Shown piece after piece: positions 7,247 to 17,430 of a stretch of 64,000 bases of DNA. This DNA comes from Kutzneria kofuensis (GTDB taxonomy: Bacteria; Actinomycetota; Actinomycetes; Mycobacteriales; Pseudonocardiaceae): the NCBI RefSeq assembly GCF_014203355.1, contig NZ_JACHIR010000001.1, forward strand, positions 8,673,632 to 8,737,631, read 5' to 3'. The notes under the pieces were generated by a model that saw only the letters and a program-made list of their open reading frames with translations, ran no database searches and was not told where the DNA came from. A program made the position numbers and the translations under genes. Numbering within the stretch: the first letter of the stretch is position 1; every line of letters begins with the position of its first letter.

Positions 7247-10069
7247 TTACTCTCCGGAATGTTGTCGGAGATAGTTCCGTGCGGCTTGGGTGATCGGGTG
7301 GTCCCGTCCCAAGGCTGTTAAGGCGATGATGCCCGTCCGTCTGTAGAGCAGGTGCGCCTCGCGTCGCCGTCCCACGTCGTGGTAAGCGCAGGCGAGGTTG
7401 TGGCCGATGGTGAGCGTCTTGGGATCGCTGTTGCCGTGCAGGTTCTCGGACTCGACATAGGCCCGCTCGAGGTACGGGATAGCCACGTCCGCCCGTCCCG
7501 CGGCGTAGTAGGCGATGGCAAGGTTGCTGGCGGAGGCGACGGTATCGGGATGGGTGTCGCCCAGCATTCGCCGGGCGGCAGTGAATATCTGCGCGCGGAG
7601 CGGGATCTCCTGGTCTGGCCGCCCGTCGGAGTGGTAGGCGCACGCAAGCGCGGCGACCAGTCCACGCGTGACCTCGTGGTCCTCGCCGTGTACCCGCCGG
7701 CTCTCGCTCAGGGCGCGCTCGTAGAGCGAAATCGCGTCGTTCAACCGGCCTGCCTCGCTGTACATCAGCGCGAGGCAGCCAGCCGTCTCCACCGTGTCGG
7801 GATGGCCATCGCCCAGCACGCGACGCTGGTCAGCGAGGGTCTGCTCCGAGAGGCGGATCGCCTCGTCGAGCCGTCCGGCGTCGCGGCAGGCGTAGGCGAG
7901 TATGGCCGCCGAGTAGAGGGTGTCAGGGTGATGGTCGCCCAGCACCAGTCGCCGGTCGGCGAGGGTTTGCTCGGACAGCCGGATCGCCTCGTCCAGACGG
8001 CCGGCCACGCGGTAGGTGTGCGCCAGGCTGTTGGCTGTGAACAAGGCGTCGAGATTGTGTTCGCCGTACAGCCGCCGCTGGTCGCCGAGGGTCTGCTCAA
8101 AGAGCGGGATCGCCTCGCCCAGCCGCCCGGCCGACTCGTACAGGCCGGCGAGGTTGCTTGCGGCGCGCAGCGTGTAGGGGTGGTCGTCGCCGTGCTGCCG
8201 CCGGAGCGCGTCGAGAGCCGGCTCAAGCAGTTGGATCCCCTTATCCGGCTCGTGTGCGACCTGATAGGCGCAGGCAAGGCAGTCTGCAGCGCCGAGTGTG
8301 AAGAGTTCGTCGTCGCCGAGACGCCCTCGCGCGGAGATGAGTACCTGCTCGAAGAGTGGGATCGCGTCGGCGAGCCGTCCAGCTTGTTGATAGGCGGCCG
8401 CGAGATGACTCGCTGAGTTCCACGTGGTCGCGTGGTCATCACCGAACACGCGCCGCGCCGCGGACAGAGTCCGCTCAAGAAGCGTGATCGCCTCGTCCAA
8501 CTGGCCCACGTCACGGTAGGCACTGGCGAGGTTGCCGGCCGCGGCCAGGGCGTCGGGATCCTCCTCACCGAGGGTCTGGTGCGCGGCCGTGAGAACCTGC
8601 TCGAAAAGCTCGATCGCGTCACCGAGCCGCCCCGTACGGTGGTAGGCGACGGCGAGGTCATGCAGCGCGCCGAGCCGCCCGGGCTCGTCATCGTCGCAGT
8701 GGAGGCTGTGATCGGCGTGAACCGCCTCGGCGAGACGCACCGCCCGGTCTGCAGCCGCCCCATGGGTCAGCTGCCGCACGGCCCATCGGCGCAGGGCCAG
8801 GACCCGCAGAACCACGGAAGCCGAACTACCGTGGGTTCGGGTGTGTTCCCAGAGCGTCTCGATGTGGCGGACGAGCTCGTCGCCCTGGTCCCGGCGCCGC
8901 CACGCTTCCTGCTGCACGAAAGTCGCCTCGTCCAGCAGGCAGGCCGCGCGGTTGATCACCGCGGAGAGGCCATGGTCCACGCGCTCGCGTAGCACACGTT
9001 GGGTGACCCGGTGCATCACCACCACCGTGTCGCCGGAGCCGCCGGCGAACTCGATCAGCGACGCGTCGAACAGTGTGTTCAAGAGATCATCGTCGGCGTT
9101 GAGCAGGGCGTGGGAGACACCATCCGGCGACAGCACACTGAGCAGATCCAGCACGGCCAGCTCAGCGGTCGTCTCCGCTGCCAGGAAGGGCATGACAGCC
9201 AGCAGGATGGCCTCGGCCGCACCGAGCGGGTACGGGTCACCGGAACGAGCCGTCAATGCCTGCTCGAGCGAGATGTTCTCAAGCCAGCGCAGGTACGTGC
9301 CGTAGTCACCGGTCCGCGGTGGTCTGGCGAGACGCGCGGCAGCCTGGGCAAGTGCGAGTGGGAGGTACCCCAGCTTGGCAGCAAGTGTCCGCGCGCCCGC
9401 TTCGTCCCGAATACCCGTCGAGCTGAACAGGAACCGCGCCGCGGTGTCTGGACTGAACAGGTCCACCGGCACACGTGCGCCAAGTCGTTCAACCGCGCGG
9501 ATAGCGCTGGTCAGCACGATCTGTGTGCTGCCGGTAGCCGGCAGATACGGCGTCACGTGCTCGGGGTCGGTGACATTGTCAAACACCAGCAAAGCGGGGT
9601 CGCGGCGGGTGCTCAGCAGGCTTCGTAGGCGAGCGAGAACAGTGGCGTCGCGGTCGCTCTCCCGGCGGAGGTTGAGCATGTCGGCCAGTTCGACCAGCCC
9701 TGTCACGACTGCGTCGGCGGTCTCGCCAGGGATCCAGGCGACCAGCCACCCGTCAAGGATTCGTTGCCGCGCATAGGCTCCGACCAGCTGGGTCTTGCCC
9801 GTGCCCCGCTGCCCGGTGACCGCACACACCACGGCCAGCATTCCGCCCCCGGCGAGCCGGGCCAACTCGTCGACTTGCTCCCGAGGCTGAAAGTGCTGCG
9901 GTTCGCGCGGCACCGGCCCCACGACGATCTGGCCGGTATCCGCCGGCGCCCCAGGGGCCGCGAGGTACACGTTGTTGATCGACCCGGCCTGAACGACGTT
10001 GTGTGCCTGGCCGCAGACCTCGTTGCGCACCGGTACCGGATCTTCGCCGCCTTGCCTGGGTTCAGTCAC
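7247..10069 (-). CDS. STAND (NB-ARC-type) ATPase with kinesin-light-chain-like TPRs
   Basis: The protein has 940 residues and starts at GTG 10069. Near the N-terminus is the short motif V-V-Q-A-G-S-I (25-31), shared with two other STAND proteins in this window. Residues about 60-380 are the NTPase: P-loop G-Q-R-G-T-G-K-T (86-93), Walker B L-V-F-D-N (161-165), then a GLPL-like L-P-L-A-L-A-Q-A-A block and a winged-helix-like segment. From about 465 to 930 lie roughly ten 42-residue TPRs of the type G-D-x-H-P-D-T-L ... A-G-R-L-D-E-A-I. Such proteins are NLR-like switches: the TPRs sense a ligand, the ATPase oligomerises, and a short N-terminal motif may signal. No effector domain is fused and no co-directional neighbour is seen. 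It lies outside the tRNA-bounded island. Confidence 0.85.
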   Translation of the reverse strand: MTEPRQGGEDPVPVRNEVCGQAHNVVQAGSINNVYLAAPGAPADTGQIVVGPVPREPQHFQPREQVDELARLAGGGMLAVVCAVTGQRGTGKTQLVGAYARQRILDGWLVAWIPGETADAVVTGLVELADMLNLRRESDRDATVLARLRSLLSTRRDPALLVFDNVTDPEHVTPYLPATGSTQIVLTSAIRAVERLGARVPVDLFSPDTAARFLFSSTGIRDEAGARTLAAKLGYLPLALAQAAARLARPPRTGDYGTYLRWLENISLEQALTARSGDPYPLGAAEAILLAVMPFLAAETTAELAVLDLLSVLSPDGVSHALLNADDDLLNTLFDASLIEFAGGSGDTVVVMHRVTQRVLRERVDHGLSAVINRAACLLDEATFVQQEAWRRRDQGDELVRHIETLWEHTRTHGSSASVVLRVLALRRWAVRQLTHGAAADRAVRLAEAVHADHSLHCDDDEPGRLGALHDLAVAYHRTGRLGDAIELFEQVLTAAHQTLGEEDPDALAAAGNLASAYRDVGQLDEAITLLERTLSAARRVFGDDHATTWNSASHLAAAYQQAGRLADAIPLFEQVLISARGRLGDDELFTLGAADCLACAYQVAHEPDKGIQLLEPALDALRRQHGDDHPYTLRAASNLAGLYESAGRLGEAIPLFEQTLGDQRRLYGEHNLDALFTANSLAHTYRVAGRLDEAIRLSEQTLADRRLVLGDHHPDTLYSAAILAYACRDAGRLDEAIRLSEQTLADQRRVLGDGHPDTVETAGCLALMYSEAGRLNDAISLYERALSESRRVHGEDHEVTRGLVAALACAYHSDGRPDQEIPLRAQIFTAARRMLGDTHPDTVASASNLAIAYYAAGRADVAIPYLERAYVESENLHGNSDPKTLTIGHNLACAYHDVGRRREAHLLYRRTGIIALTALGRDHPITQAARNYLRQHSGE

Positions 10070-10958
10070 AGCGCTGCCCTGTCGTAGTCCGGCAGTCGGA
10101 GTACGAATGTCGGATCGACGGCTACCGCATGACCGTTACACAGCAGTCCCATCCGCTGGCGCCGCGACGATGACTGGAAGGGTGAACGAGAGACGACGAT
10201 CAGGTGGCGACACATCATCCTCTCGGGCCGGATCCACTCACGCGCTTGCGCCTTCGAACCCACCTAGCACATCCGCTACTGCCGCAGACCGCGCGTTGGC
10301 TCGACCTGCGACACGCGTCTCGGAACGCGTGGCCGACCAGAACGGGCGCGCCGTAGGCAGGCGGCGGCAGCGCTGGGGAGCAACCGTGTGCGCTGAACGG
10401 TCCCCACCTGCGCACAAGGGCTCTGAGGGGACCCGCGCTGACCTGCGGAGGGTGTGTTTTCGTAGGTCAGCGCATCGGGTCGTCGATAGTTGGCACGGTA
10501 GAGGTCAGGTATGCAGTTCGAGGCGCCGTTTTCGCTGGTCAAGCCCTGGTGGTGCCGACGCGGCAGGCCCTGGCTGGTGGTGCTCATACTTCGCTGTGTT
10601 TCGTCGTGCACGAGCTGCTCGGTCGCTGGCGTTGCTGGTGATGGTGTGCCGAGGCAGGGTTCGAGTGTGCGCGTCTTGGACATCGCCGGTGGAGTCGATC
10701 GCTTCGGTCGGTGATGGTCAGGTTCTCTGGCTGGCTCGGTGATCTTGCAATAGGTCCGGTTGGTTGTGGACCGGTGGTGACGGGCTGGTGGAGCGTCTAT
10801 CGGGTACGTAGGGGTGGGAGCTGACGGCAACGGCGGTCAACGGTCACGAATGGTCGTCGGCCGCGTCCGGTGCGTGGTTGTTGTGGCTCGTTGATGTCGG
10901 TTGGCGGATCCACCCGGTCGGGTGGTGCGAACCGCGACCCTGGCAGGACCCCGTGAAC
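10070..10958. other. Stretch with no supported gene
   Basis: About 890 bases lie between the STAND gene and the IS3 element. Open frames exist on both strands, but they are short on recognisable motifs, rich in S, T, P and R, and lack ribosome-binding sites. It should contain the promoter of the minus-strand STAND gene at 10069; no clear -35/-10 pair could be assigned. Confidence 0.5.
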
Positions 10959-10982
10959 TGATCCACCGTCTGTGAGAGTCGG

Positions 10983-11788
10983 TTATCGGTGGATGCAGGC
11001 CGCAGCGTAGCTGGCCGGGGTCTGGTAGCCCAGCGCGGAATGCCTGCGATGGTTGTTGTACTCGGTCTTCCAGTCGCTGATCACCACCCGCGCCTGGGGC
11101 AGCGACCAGAACACGGTGATGTTCAAGCACTCGTCGCGGAGCCGGCCGTTGAACGACTCGACATAGCCGTTGCGCCATGGCTGACGGGCGGGATGAACGC
11201 CAGCCCGACTCGCTCACCGGCCCACTCACGCATCGCCTGGCAGGCCAGCTCGGGGCCGTTGTCACTACGCAGCGCAGCCGGATACCCGCGACCACCAGCG
11301 ATGCGGTCCAACTCGTCGATGAGATCGTCACTGGTGATCGAGCGTGCGACCAGCCCGCCCAGACACTCGCGGGTGTGTTCATCGACGATGGACACGATCT
11401 TGACCGGGCGGCCGTCGGTGGTGGCGTCGAACTGGAAATCCACCGCCCACACACGATTCGGCGCGTCCGCCACCGGCGGCGCCACGGTCGATGTGCCCAG
11501 CCGTTTGCGATGCCGTGGTCGCGGCACGCGTAAGCCTTCCTCGCGCCACAGCCGCTGGACCTTCTTGTGGTTGACGATCCAGCCCTCACCGCGGGCGTCG
11601 TGGTAGGCCCGCCGGAATCCCCACCGCGGATGCGCCTTGGCGTAGGCCCGCAGCCACGCCCGCAGCGCCGCGTCGGGATCGGCTGGGGTCTGCGCCACCG
11701 GTTCGCGGCGCTGGGTCGCACGGTGCTGCCCGGTCACCCGGCAGGCGAACCGCTCACTCACCCCGAACATCCGCATGAGGTGGTGCAC
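10983..11788 (-). pseudogene. IS3-family transposase OrfB, frameshifted near its C-terminus
   Basis: The frame has the rve-type DDE core: first aspartate in W-A-V-D-F-Q-F-D and second in R-S-D-N-G-P-E-L. Near 11190 it leaves the conserved sequence. Restoring one G between P-P and the following Q-P-W-R-N-G-Y recovers V-E-S-F-N-G-R-L-R-D-E, which carries the third catalytic glutamate, and leads to a stop at 10983 next to the inverted repeat. As sequenced, the product stops at 11123 without the catalytic glutamate. Either the copy is dead or one base is missing in the sequence. Expression normally depends on a -1 frameshift from OrfA at 11818-11824. Confidence 0.8.
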
Positions 11789-11811
11789 GGCCGCCCGGCG
11801 GCGTTGCGGGC

Positions 11812-12093
11812 TCAGAAGTTTCCCTTCGCGATCTCCTTGAGCGCGGCTTTTTCCAGCTCGGCGTCCGCGAGCAGTCGTTTGAGGGTGGCGTTCTCCCGTT
11901 CCAGGTCCTTGAGCCGCTTGGCGTCGTCGGCTTTCAGCCCGCCGAACTGGTTACGCCATCGGTAGTAGGTCGGCTCGCTGACCTGCAACTCCCGGCAGAC
12001 ATCGGCGATGTCCTTGCCTTCGCCCAGCAGCCGATCGGCCTGGGCCAGCTTGCGCACGACCTGCTCAGGGGTGTGCCGCTTCCTGCTACTCAT
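11812..12093 (-). CDS. IS3-family transposase OrfA
   Basis: This 93-residue protein has an N-terminal helix-turn-helix (R-H-T-P-E-Q-V-V-R-K-L, then V-S-E-P-T-Y-Y-R-W-R-N-Q-F-G-G) and a C-terminal leucine-zipper-like coil (L-E-R-E-N-A-T-L-K-R-L-L). This is the standard OrfA of the IS407/IS3 type that binds the element ends. It starts close to the right inverted repeat. Confidence 0.9.
   Translation of the reverse strand: MSSRKRHTPEQVVRKLAQADRLLGEGKDIADVCRELQVSEPTYYRWRNQFGGLKADDAKRLKDLERENATLKRLLADAELEKAALKEIAKGNF
11818..11824 (-). promoter_or_regulatory. Slippery heptamer for programmed -1 frameshift in the IS3 element
   Basis: On the minus strand the OrfA frame reads A-AG G-GA A-AC just before its TGA at 11814-11812, giving G_GGA_AAC, a canonical X_XXY_YYZ -1 slippery heptamer. 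A -1 shift here leads directly into the OrfB frame with no intervening stop, as expected for IS3-family OrfAB fusion transposases. Confidence 0.7.
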
Positions 12094-12292
12094 CGTCCTC
12101 GAGCCTTCCCGCCCACATGGTGGGCCACAAGACTCTCACTCGACCTGGATCAGCCCAGCGGGGTCATGCCAACCCCGTAACGGTGTTACGTAAAAACGTG
12201 GGGGCACCCGCTCCTGTTTCGGTCCTATTTTCGGGCTCTAGCAGGGTTTTGGTCCACTGTGGATGATCGACTGAAGATCGTCGGTGGGTATG

Positions 12293-12336
12293 AGAAAGGC
12301 CCGCAGACCTGGGCATCTGCCCCGGCTCGGCGGGCC
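12293..12336 (-). terminator. Rho-independent terminator, displaced from tRNA-Pro
   Basis: Read on the minus strand, GGCCCGC and GCGGGCC form the outer stem of a hairpin followed by TTTCTC. It lies directly after the displaced tRNA 3' half, as expected if this was the original terminator of the tRNA gene before the island inserted. Confidence 0.65.
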
Positions 12337-12340
12337 TTCT

Positions 12341-12390
12341 TCGACCGTCGGGACGACAGGATTTGAACCTGCGACCCCTTGACCCCCAGT
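12341..12390 (-). repeat. Left attachment repeat: displaced 3' half of tRNA-Pro(GGG)
   Basis: These 50 bases are identical to 40781-40830. Bases 12348-12390 equal the 3' half of the intact tRNA-Pro, from the anticodon loop to the discriminator base, and identity stops abruptly beyond 12390. The fragment cannot fold as a tRNA because the 5' half is absent. It is the expected far-end scar of a site-specific integration into the tRNA gene. Confidence 0.9.
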
Positions 12391-13380
12391 TGAATCCAGG
12401 GTCAACGACGTGCTCATGCCCGTTCTCCAAGCTCGCGTCCAAGTCTACTTGCCACAGTAAAGGGGTCCTCGATTTGTTGGGTTGATCATGAGCGGCAACC
12501 GGGACTGGGATGGTGGTCTCGGTATGTGGACGCCGAGTCTGCAGAGCTTGCTCTCGTGTCGAGTTGTCGAGGTGGCGTTCTGGTAGCGTTTCCAGGGCTT
12601 CTGCTGCGTTGGTTCGGCATCGGCTTCGCGGTGACCGTGCTGGCGGGTTGGGCTTTTGGGCGTGCGGGAAGCGTTGTGACCCTCGCCGGTGCCGGCTCGG
12701 ACCGTGACCGGTGACACGGCGCCAGTAACCGCCAGGGGCGAGTTTTCGTCTACTTGAGGGTTACCCGGCGCGTCTCAAATTCACTCGGTTGTGTCGCAAG
12801 CGGTCTCCGTTGGCTTTCTTGTTGGTAACGAACTGGTCGAGCTTCTAACGCCGCCGAGTCGTATCGCGACTACGGGGTAGCAGTTCGACCCGGACGGTGG
12901 TGCTAATGCGTATCGGCAGGGTGTGGGCCGTGAAGCGGAAAATTTCCGAGGGTGCGTCAGGTCGTCATTGCGTCTTCCCTGGCAACTATGGTGACACATG
13001 GGCTCCGTCAACTGATGACGAGGACGAGTGCACTCAGGTGCCCACATGTCGGTAACCACCGGGGCTTTCGTGTAACGGCTGTCCCGAACGTGGCTGCCGC
13101 ACGGTCGACCGTGATGGTGCGTCAAAAATGGACACACCACGGTCGAAAGTGGGCACCGCTGACGAGCTGAATCCCTCATTTGCGGTACTTGCTGGTGGGT
13201 GGGCGGGCAAGCTTGCTAGGCGGAAGGTCAGTCTTACCCGAATGGCTGACAGCTATACCCCGAATGGAAGCAGACTGTTCGCCTCGGTTTCGGCGAGACT
13301 GTCTGGCTCGCCATCGGACTGGTGGGCGCCGGGCACTGTCCCGGCCAGATGGTGGGACCTTGGAGAAGGGGACATCGGGC
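12391..13380. other. Left end of island, no supported gene
   Basis: Roughly 1 kb lies between the attachment repeat and the helicase gene. An integrase or excisionase would be expected here or at the other end, but no frame shows the R-H-R-Y or serine-recombinase motifs. Only short, low-quality frames are present. The promoter of the helicase operon must lie here but was not identified. Confidence 0.5.
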
Positions 13381-16300
13381 GTGACCACGAGCTTTGCCAG
13401 TCGCTTGGACGTGGTGCGGGTCAAAGCCGATCAATGGGCCGACGAGTTGATCGACCTCGGGCACCAGAACACACTCTTGCACTATCAGGACACTAAGACG
13501 ATCACTCTCGATCTGACCTCGGCGTCGGCGGACTCGCTCGGGCAACTGCTCGGCGGCCGCAAGACGAAACTGTCGGCGCTGCTACCGGCGAAGGATGCCC
13601 ACGCGGCAGCCTGCATCAGGGCACGTAACCTCCGGCGCAAGATGCTCCAGCTGGAAGAGGAACAGGGCGTCGAGGTCGGACGAGTAGCCCGGGGGCTGCT
13701 CCGCCTGCCGCCGCCGACCACCAGGGGAACGTCGCCGGTTCCTCCGTTGCGGGCACCGCTGGTGTTGCAGGCGATCGCCATCGACAGCAGGACCGCCGCG
13801 GAGAACGATTTCACAATCGACCTGGTCGGCGACGCCGAGGTCAATCCGGTGCTGCTGTACGCGCTGAACCGGCAGTACGGCGTGGACCTCGATCTTGACC
13901 GCACGCAGGAGCATCTCAACGGCCTGCTTGACGAGGCCGACGACCCAGCCGAGCAAGTGCGGCGCCTGTTCGGTGCGATCGAGGACCTACTGGGCCAGCA
14001 GAGCCTCACCGCCGAGCTCGAGGAGCGGGTGCTGGCAGGCATCTTCAGCTTCGAGAATCTGCCCATGGTCAAGGACCTCAAGGCCGCGACCGACCTGTTG
14101 GCCAGCCACGACGTGATCGCTGCGGCTGCCGGATTCGCACCAGCGATCGACGGATTGCAGGCGGTAGCTGCGGCGCACCGTACGGGCTCGCCGGACAGCG
14201 TGCAGCCCAAGGACGAGTTCTTGGTCCTGGACGCCGATTCCTCGCAGCAGCAAGCACTGTTCGCCGTCCTGTCCGGTCAGCATGTGGTGATCCAGGGGCC
14301 GCCGGGCACGGGCAAGAGCCAGACGATTGCCAACATCATCGCCTCGGCAGTGGCGGCAGGGAAGCGCATCCTGTTCGTCACCGAGAAGCGAGCCGCGATC
14401 GAGGCTGTTACCGAGCGCCTGCAGCAGGTCGACTTGCATCACCTGGTGCTGGACCTGCATCAGCAGACGCTCGGCCGGCGCCAGGTGGCCGAGCAGGTCG
14501 CCGAGTCCTTGGAACGGGCCAGCAAGGAGTTGCCGCCGCAGGTAAACGGGCTGCACGATCGCCTGGCCGAACGGCGGCGGCAGGTCATTCAGCACGACCA
14601 CGAGTTGCACAGCCCACGTGCGCCGTGGGGGATCAGCGCGTACCAGGCCTACAGCGCGATGCTCGACCTGCCGGCTGCAAGCCGCATCGGCCACGTGCTG
14701 CGCGGTTCTCAACTCAACGCGCTCAGCGGGGACACGCTGAACCGCGTGGAGAACGACCTGGTCAATTTCGTCAGCATGGGCGGCCTCGCGGTCCGGCGCG
14801 GCGACTTGCCCTGGTCGCGTTGCGAGATCAGGAACATGCGCGACGTCGAGGAGGTCCACGCGAAGCTCACCGAGCTACACGCGCGGTCGTGGCGCAATGC
14901 GCAGTCCGAGCTGCGCGCGCTGGTCGGGCGGGCCGGCCTGCGCAAAGCGTCCGACCTGGCGGGCTGGCAGGACATCTTGGGGCTTCTCGGTGCCGTGGAG
15001 AAGACGGTGTCGTACTACGGCGAGGAGATCTTTTCCGCGCCGCTGGAGGATTTCTGCTTCGCCACTGGAGATCGGGCCTGGCGTGCCCGGCATCCGCGCC
15101 AACTCGGGTGGTGGGCACGCCGGGGCGTGCGAAAGCAGATCCGCATGATGCGCAAGGTCGGCAAGTGCGACCGTGGCCGGATGCACGAAGAGCTGCTGGC
15201 CGCGTCTTGGCAGCTCAACCGCTGGCGGCAGCTCGCGCTGGAAGGCGCCGTGCCGGCGGCCGTCCTCGGGCTGGGTGAAGTCCTCGGGCGGTTCACGGAG
15301 GTCCGTGACCAGCTGGCGGCCGTCGCCATGTGCGCTCGCATCGAGGAACCCGAGCAGCTACCGGAGGAGAAGATTTCCTCGACCCTCGACGAGCTGACCG
15401 GCGACGTGAACACCCTGTACCGGATGCCCAGGCTTAACACGATCACCGATCAGTTGGAGGCTCTGGGGTTGGGTCAACTGCTGGACGAGCTGGTCGAGCG
15501 CGACGCCGACGCCGACGAGGCGCTGCGCATGCTCCGCTCCTGCTGGTACAGCTCGCTGTTGCACGAATTCAAGCTGCGAGTGCCCTACCTCGCCCAGTTC
15601 ACCGGCACACAGCACGACCGGATCGTCGCGGAGTTTCGGCAGGCCGACACCGATCACTTCCGGTTGAACGCCCAACGAATCCGCCGTGGCGTTGCCGAGC
15701 GGCTGGCCGCGGCGCGCGACAGTAATCGGCAGCAGAGCGCGCTGGTTCTCGGTGAGGCCAAGCGTAAACGCGGCCACATGCCCATCCGCAAGCTGGTGGC
15801 CAAGGCTCCGGACGTCCTACTGGCGGCGAGGCCGTGTTGGGCAATGTCGCCGATCGTCGTCAGCCGGCTGCTGCCGGCACAGCGGCTGTTCGACCTGGTC
15901 GTCTTCGATGAGGCCAGCCAGATCGAGCCGTACGACGCGATGGCCGCCATCATGCGCGGCGAGCAGCTCGTGGTGGCCGGCGACGACAAGCAGCTGCCGC
16001 CGACCATGTTCTTCCGGCAGACTCTGCGCGGCGGGGCGGGCGAGGACGACGAGGACGACGAGCAGCAGGCGGTGACGCCGCAGGTGGGCGACTTCGAGTC
16101 GATCCTGAAGTGCCTGGCCGCGCTGATCCCACGGACGTACACGCTGAAATGGCACTACCGCAGCGCGGACGAGCGACTGATCGCATTCTCCAACCATGAG
16201 ATCTACGGCGACCAACTCGTCACCTTCCCTGGCCGCGACGAGAAGAGTCCACTGCGGCACGAAGTGGTGGACGGCATTGCCGCGCCCGGCACTGGCGGCG

Positions 16301-17430
16301 CGGCTGACGAGGAGATCAGCCGTGTCGTCGACCTGGTGCTCGAGCACGTGCGGCAGCACCCGGAGGACACGCTTGGCGTGATCACGATGAACATTAAGAA
16401 CGCCGATCGGATCGAGGGCGCGTTGCGGCAGGCGGGCCAGCGCCATCCAGAGCTGGCTGAGTTCACCGCGCGGATGCAGGGACCTGGAAAGCGGTTGTTC
16501 GTCAAGAGCCTGGAGCGCGTGCAGGGCGACGAACGGGACGCGATCATCCTCAGCATTGGCTTCTCCAAGGGGGCGGACGGCCGGCTGCCGATGGGTTTCG
16601 GTCCGCTCAACCACGACGGCGGCGAGCGGCGGCTGAACGTCGCCGTGACCCGGGCCCGCCATCGGATGTGCGTGGTCAGCGCGTTCACTCACCACGACAT
16701 GGCTCCCAACTGGCACAAGGAGGGGCCGAGGCTGCTCAGGAAGTTCTTGGAGTTCGCGGCCGGCGGTGGTGGGCCGGCCGACATCGGTCGTGCAGATGCC
16801 CAGCCGCTCAATGGGTTCGAGCGCAGCATTCACGAGGCGCTGCTGGCGGCGAACGTCCCGGTCGTGCCGCAGTGGGGGGTGTCCGGCTACCGCATCGACT
16901 TCGCGCTGATCCACCCCGAGCGCCCCGGGCTGATGGTGCTGGCCGTCGAGGCGGACGGCGAGCGCTATCACCTGTCGGAGTCCGCGCGCGATCGGGACCG
17001 ACTGCGGCAGGACCATCTCGAACGGCTCGGCTGGCGGTTCCATCGGGTGTGGGCGAGCGAGTGGTTCAGTGATCCAGAGCAACAGACCGCGCGGATCGTC
17101 GAGCGCTGGCGTGAGGCTGTCGCCGACGCTGATCGGCAGCCGGATCCTGTGCCACCGACGGTTGAACGCGTCGAGGTGCCCGTGCCGAAGGTGGAACGCG
17201 GGCCTCGGCCGCGGGTGCCGCGCCGGGCAAAGATCGACGAGTACGGGCCGGCCGAGCTCATTGCGATAGCTCGGTGGGTCCTGTCCGACGGTCTGGCTCT
17301 CGATCGGGAGACGCGCATCGAGCAGGTCCGGGAGGCGCTCGGGTTTCAGCGACGGGGCAAGCGGATCGTCGAGCGGGTGTCCATCGCGCTCGACGAGGTC
17401 GAGAAGTCGGCAGCGGGGGAGGGGAACTGA
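13381..17430 (+). CDS. SF1 helicase with DUF4011-like N-terminus and C-terminal DUF559/Vsr-like nuclease
   Basis: The protein has 1,349 residues. GTG 13381 is chosen because GGAGAAGGGG precedes it; the frame is open further upstream but without such a site. The N-terminal 270 residues resemble the DUF4011 region that precedes many defence-island helicases. Walker A is G-P-P-G-T-G-K-S (306-313), Walker B is D-E-A-S-Q (843-847), and an SF1 motif VI-type V-T-R-A-R-H lies near 1087-1092. The roughly 500 residues between are the helical insert common to this class. The C-terminus is a PD-(D/E)xK nuclease of the DUF559/Vsr type, with D1173 in Y-R-I-D-F and E1190 in V-E-A-D-G. It probably unwinds and cuts foreign nucleic acid. 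The next gene overlaps its stop codon. Confidence 0.85.
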   Translation: MTTSFASRLDVVRVKADQWADELIDLGHQNTLLHYQDTKTITLDLTSASADSLGQLLGGRKTKLSALLPAKDAHAAACIRARNLRRKMLQLEEEQGVEVGRVARGLLRLPPPTTRGTSPVPPLRAPLVLQAIAIDSRTAAENDFTIDLVGDAEVNPVLLYALNRQYGVDLDLDRTQEHLNGLLDEADDPAEQVRRLFGAIEDLLGQQSLTAELEERVLAGIFSFENLPMVKDLKAATDLLASHDVIAAAAGFAPAIDGLQAVAAAHRTGSPDSVQPKDEFLVLDADSSQQQALFAVLSGQHVVIQGPPGTGKSQTIANIIASAVAAGKRILFVTEKRAAIEAVTERLQQVDLHHLVLDLHQQTLGRRQVAEQVAESLERASKELPPQVNGLHDRLAERRRQVIQHDHELHSPRAPWGISAYQAYSAMLDLPAASRIGHVLRGSQLNALSGDTLNRVENDLVNFVSMGGLAVRRGDLPWSRCEIRNMRDVEEVHAKLTELHARSWRNAQSELRALVGRAGLRKASDLAGWQDILGLLGAVEKTVSYYGEEIFSAPLEDFCFATGDRAWRARHPRQLGWWARRGVRKQIRMMRKVGKCDRGRMHEELLAASWQLNRWRQLALEGAVPAAVLGLGEVLGRFTEVRDQLAAVAMCARIEEPEQLPEEKISSTLDELTGDVNTLYRMPRLNTITDQLEALGLGQLLDELVERDADADEALRMLRSCWYSSLLHEFKLRVPYLAQFTGTQHDRIVAEFRQADTDHFRLNAQRIRRGVAERLAAARDSNRQQSALVLGEAKRKRGHMPIRKLVAKAPDVLLAARPCWAMSPIVVSRLLPAQRLFDLVVFDEASQIEPYDAMAAIMRGEQLVVAGDDKQLPPTMFFRQTLRGGAGEDDEDDEQQAVTPQVGDFESILKCLAALIPRTYTLKWHYRSADERLIAFSNHEIYGDQLVTFPGRDEKSPLRHEVVDGIAAPGTGGAADEEISRVVDLVLEHVRQHPEDTLGVITMNIKNADRIEGALRQAGQRHPELAEFTARMQGPGKRLFVKSLERVQGDERDAIILSIGFSKGADGRLPMGFGPLNHDGGERRLNVAVTRARHRMCVVSAFTHHDMAPNWHKEGPRLLRKFLEFAAGGGGPADIGRADAQPLNGFERSIHEALLAANVPVVPQWGVSGYRIDFALIHPERPGLMVLAVEADGERYHLSESARDRDRLRQDHLERLGWRFHRVWASEWFSDPEQQTARIVERWREAVADADRQPDPVPPTVERVEVPVPKVERGPRPRVPRRAKIDEYGPAELIAIARWVLSDGLALDRETRIEQVREALGFQRRGKRIVERVSIALDEVEKSAAGEGN

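Larger units (their letters stand above)
10959..12152 (-). mobile_element. IS3-family insertion sequence (1,194 bp)
   Basis: The element has imperfect 22-bp terminal inverted repeats at 10959-10980 and 12131-12152. Both ends share TGATCCA at the tip and GTGAGAGTC inside (16 of 22 positions), giving the TG...CA ends typical of the family. It carries two overlapping transposase frames on the minus strand. No target-site duplication was recognised. Its right end lies about 190 bp outside the left attachment repeat of the island. Confidence 0.85.

Noticed and set aside
7300..8900. A DNA tandem repeat or CRISPR-like array
   Set aside because: The periodicity is about 126 bp and is explained by 42-residue TPRs in the STAND protein; there are no identical short repeats with unique spacers. 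No CRISPR array was seen anywhere in the window.
10276..10830. A 184-codon minus-strand frame before the IS3 element
   Set aside because: S/T/P/R-rich composition, no ribosome-binding site and no recognisable domain.
12348..12390. A second tRNA-Pro gene
   Set aside because: Only the 3' half is present; the 5' acceptor strand and D arm are missing, so it is an attachment-site scar.
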